NCBI GenBank assembly: GCA_031254685.1
Contig: JAIRTZ010000035.1
Span: 1-6,302, forward strand
Length of the DNA: 6,302 bases
Source of the DNA: Methanomassiliicoccaceae archaeon
GTDB taxonomy: Archaea > Thermoplasmatota > Thermoplasmata > Methanomassiliicoccales > Methanomethylophilaceae
Direction: 5' to 3'
Position numbers and translations under genes: made by a program
The notes under the pieces: model-generated
What the model was told of the DNA's origin: nothing
Seen by the model: only the letters and a program-made list of their open reading frames with translations
Databases searched by the model: none
Shown: in pieces, positions 4,794 through 6,302 of the stretch
Numbering within the stretch: the stretch's first letter is position 1
Layout: every line of letters begins with the position of its first letter

Positions 4794-5297
4794 ATGAGGA
4801 GCGAAAAAGAAAGGGAACCGCAGGGACAGACCGAATTCACTCCGAGAGAGAACGCGTTCATGGTCGCGAAGTATTGGCTGATCGCCATATCCGCTGGGAT
4901 CATACAGCTGATATCGTTCATACTGCTGACAGAATTGAAATTCCTCGGGGACATGAGCGATTACGGCCCGAACTATCTGATCGCGCTCACGATATCGGTG
5001 CTGTGGAATTTTACGATAAACAGACATTATACATTCCGCTCTGTGGCCAACGTGCCGATAGCGATGTCCAAGGTCTTCTGCTATTATCTCGTTTTCACGC
5101 CGCTGTCCGTATGGTGGGGCATGGAGCTCGCCGCGTCGCACCCCGGGTCGGAATATCTGATACTCATCGGCACGATGCTCATCAACGGCGTCACGGAGTT
5201 CTTATTCATGCGCTTCTTCGTTTTCCGGAGAACGATCAACACGAACAAGCTGGCACAGAGGAAGAAGGCGGAAGAGGAAATGAGAAGGAACGGATGA
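4794..5297 (+). CDS. GtrA-family polytopic membrane protein
   Basis: This 167-residue protein has four predicted membrane helices at about residues 26-46, 59-77, 91-111 and 120-143, flanked by a charged N-terminus and a very basic, Lys/Glu/Arg-rich tail (146-167). The motif NFTINRHYTFRS (72-83) after the second helix and FLFMRFFVFRR at the end of the fourth are typical of the GtrA family. Members are thought to help move or flip lipid-linked sugars for glycosylation of surface polymers, but no glycosyltransferase is adjacent, so the role here stays open. ATG 4794 is chosen because it leaves a normal short cytoplasmic N-terminus; the frame is open upstream to TTG 4743 and the next ATG is 4860. 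No strong Shine-Dalgarno is seen. Confidence 0.85.
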   Translation: MRSEKEREPQGQTEFTPRENAFMVAKYWLIAISAGIIQLISFILLTELKFLGDMSDYGPNYLIALTISVLWNFTINRHYTFRSVANVPIAMSKVFCYYLVFTPLSVWWGMELAASHPGSEYLILIGTMLINGVTEFLFMRFFVFRRTINTNKLAQRKKAEEEMRRNG

Positions 5298-5319
5298 CGG
5301 CGTCCTTCAGCCCGAAGAA

Positions 5320-5326
5320 CTTAAAT
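5320..5326 (+). promoter_or_regulatory. Candidate TATA box of the second flavoprotein gene
   Basis: CTTAAAT is preceded by a purine stretch (GAAGAA) where a BRE would lie. Transcription from about 5350 would give a leader of some 20 bases containing the GGAG at 5357-5360, nine bases before ATG 5370. Confidence 0.4.
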
Positions 5327-5369
5327 CCATTCAACCCCGTCATTGCGCCGTTAAACGGAGAATGATATT

Positions 5370-5834
5370 ATGAAAGAGGTCATCAGCCTGCTGAAAGAGA
5401 ACCGAGTGATGCATCTTGCGACTGCCTCTTCCGACGGTAAGCCGCGCTCGTCGATAATGGAATACGGAATGGTCGGCGATTCGCTGATATTCGCGACGCA
5501 CCACGGGTCGATAAAGGATATGAACATCAGTGAGAACCCGCGCGTCAGCCTGACCGTGGGCGCCTCGCCCACGTACGCCGCGATAGACGGCACGGCAACG
5601 CCCGCGGGTGCCGACGAGATCGAGGGCCTTAACAAAATATTGTTCGAAAGGCATCTTCTCGGCATACGCCATCAGATATACTCGGGAAGGTACACGAACC
5701 CGCATGAGAAGTATCTTGACTTCAAGGATATGCTCAGGTCCGGGGATATGAACATGATGTACTACAAAGTGATATTCGACACCGCGTACTACACGCACGG
5801 GCTGAGCCCCGCCAAGATAATAAAAATGAGATGA
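5370..5834 (+). CDS. Second pyridoxamine 5'-phosphate oxidase-like flavoprotein
   Basis: This 154-residue protein has the FMN-binding split-barrel pattern. The N-terminal helix and first strand, VISLLKENRVMHLATAS (4-20), are followed by DGKPRSSIMEYGMVGDSLIF (22-41), then GSIKDMNISENPRVSLTV (46-63), the region that holds the cofactor phosphate in relatives. The later part has GTATPAGADEIEGLNKILFER (74-94) and a distinct C-terminus ending SPAKIIKMR. It is probably a cytoplasmic dimer binding FMN or F420; its substrate is unknown. GGAG at 5357-5360 fixes the start. A four-codon frame (ATG ATA TTA TGA, 5362-5373) overlaps the start codon and is probably accidental. The gene shares a domain type with the protein at 1982 but little sequence, so a recent duplication is unlikely. 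Confidence 0.82.
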   Translation: MKEVISLLKENRVMHLATASSDGKPRSSIMEYGMVGDSLIFATHHGSIKDMNISENPRVSLTVGASPTYAAIDGTATPAGADEIEGLNKILFERHLLGIRHQIYSGRYTNPHEKYLDFKDMLRSGDMNMMYYKVIFDTAYYTHGLSPAKIIKMR

Positions 5835-5847
5835 CCGCGGCTCGCGG
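5835..5847 (+). terminator. Short GC-rich hairpin right after the stop codon
   Basis: CCGCG (5835-5839) and CGCGG (5843-5847) pair around GCT, directly after TGA of the flavoprotein gene. No T tract follows, so it may protect the mRNA 3' end rather than terminate transcription, or be chance in GC-rich sequence. Confidence 0.22.
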
Positions 5848-5913
5848 CAGTTCCGGCGAGGACGGCAGACCAAAGGTTTAACGCCGAAAACGCATTACGT
5901 GCGCGGGGATAGC

Positions 5914-6117
5914 ATGGCAACATACAAAAGCGAGATAATGAGGGTCGGCGCCACGATCATCAAATCGAAGATCACGGACGAGGAATCTTCGGAGCTGGAC
6001 GAACTGATAAACAAGAGAGCATCTGAAGGATGGGAATTCGTTACCCATGCGCTTATGGGCGGGGGCGGGAACCTTGATCTCGGGAGAGGCATTCTGATAA
6101 CGTTCAGAAGGGACTGA
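5914..6117 (+). CDS. DUF4177-like small protein, first of a tandem pair
   Basis: This 67-residue soluble protein has the pattern of the DUF4177 family: a first strand YKSEIMRVGATII, a helix ITDEESSELDELINKRASEGWEFV containing the hallmark N-K-R...EGWE(F/L)V, then a glycine-rich loop MGGGGN and a final strand GILITFRRD. Function of the family is unknown. The start is ATG 5914 with GGGGAT just upstream; GTG 5899 would add five residues. A weak TATA-like GGTTTAA (5875-5881) precedes it. A paralogue starts 16 bases downstream, so the two are surely cotranscribed and may form a mixed oligomer. Confidence 0.75.
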   Translation: MATYKSEIMRVGATIIKSKITDEESSELDELINKRASEGWEFVTHALMGGGGNLDLGRGILITFRRD

Positions 6118-6133
6118 ACGGAGTGTGAAGGAA

Positions 6134-6302
6134 ATGAGACCGAGATACAAGAGCGAGATGCTGAAGGTGTCCTTCAAATGGGTGACGTCATCGATCACGG
6201 ACGAAGAGCTTGCAAAAATGGACGATGAGATCAACAAGCGGTCGGCCGAAGGCTGGGACCTTGTCAGCTATTCGTTCATGGGCGGCAGCGGCGGAGGATG
6301 GG
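6134..6302 (+). CDS. DUF4177-like small protein, second of the pair (cut by window end)
   Basis: The first 56 residues are present and the gene runs off the right edge. It matches its neighbour at about 24 of 54 aligned residues: YKSE, SITDEE, INKR, EGW and MGG are shared. The loop after MGG is even richer in glycine (MGGSGGGW). GGAG at 6120-6123, ten bases before ATG 6134, supports this start; GTG 6125 is in frame but lies only one base from that site. The pair arose by tandem duplication followed by considerable divergence. No function can be given. Confidence 0.72.
   Translation, partial: MRPRYKSEMLKVSFKWVTSSITDEELAKMDDEINKRSAEGWDLVSYSFMGGSGGGW

Noticed and set aside
4623..5141. Long minus-strand frame (172 codons) opposite the acetyltransferase and GtrA genes
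   Set aside because: It spans two well-supported plus-strand genes and is rich in Arg and His, as expected from an antisense frame in GC-rich coding DNA.

Overview
This window looks archaeal. tRNA-Lys(CUU) carries an encoded CCA. TATA-like boxes sit about 22-30 bases ahead of several genes, some of which appear leaderless, and the Shine-Dalgarno sites that occur are short (GAGG/GGAG). The gene content (free-standing prephenate dehydratase, GtrA, split-barrel flavoproteins, small DUF4177 proteins) would suit a Thermoplasmatota methanogen such as Methanomassiliicoccales. That placement is a guess from overall impression; no gene here proves it.

Left part (1-1207): a complete tRNA-Lys with its own TATA box is followed by an AT-rich segment carrying a minus-strand MntA/HepT-type toxin-antitoxin pair. 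The antitoxin nucleotidyltransferase is intact. The HEPN toxin has an in-frame TAA at codon 13 although its catalytic RX4HXY motif survives. The segment ends at about 1001-1046 with what looks like a collapsed tRNA gene: a promoter-like stretch plus the last 25 bases of a tRNA, matching the intact tRNA 3' end at 22 of 25 positions. The toxin-antitoxin module is therefore bracketed by tRNA 3' ends, as expected for an integrated element or its remains.

Middle part (1208-3099), plus strand: a 227-residue orphan protein built like a viral fibre (short predicted coiled coil, KL/NG-rich repeats, beta-rich C-terminal domain), then a closely spaced pair encoding a pyridoxamine-phosphate-oxidase-like flavoprotein and a transglutaminase-like cysteine protein.

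Right part (3100-6302), plus strand and more GC-rich: pheA (prephenate dehydratase with ACT domain), a GNAT acetyltransferase, a GtrA-family membrane protein, a second split-barrel flavoprotein, and a tandem pair of DUF4177-like small proteins, the last cut by the window edge. Apart from pheA these look like ordinary accessory genes, mostly with their own promoters, and no shared pathway is visible. The most unusual content is at the left: the broken toxin, the tRNA remnant and the fibre-like gene next to it.
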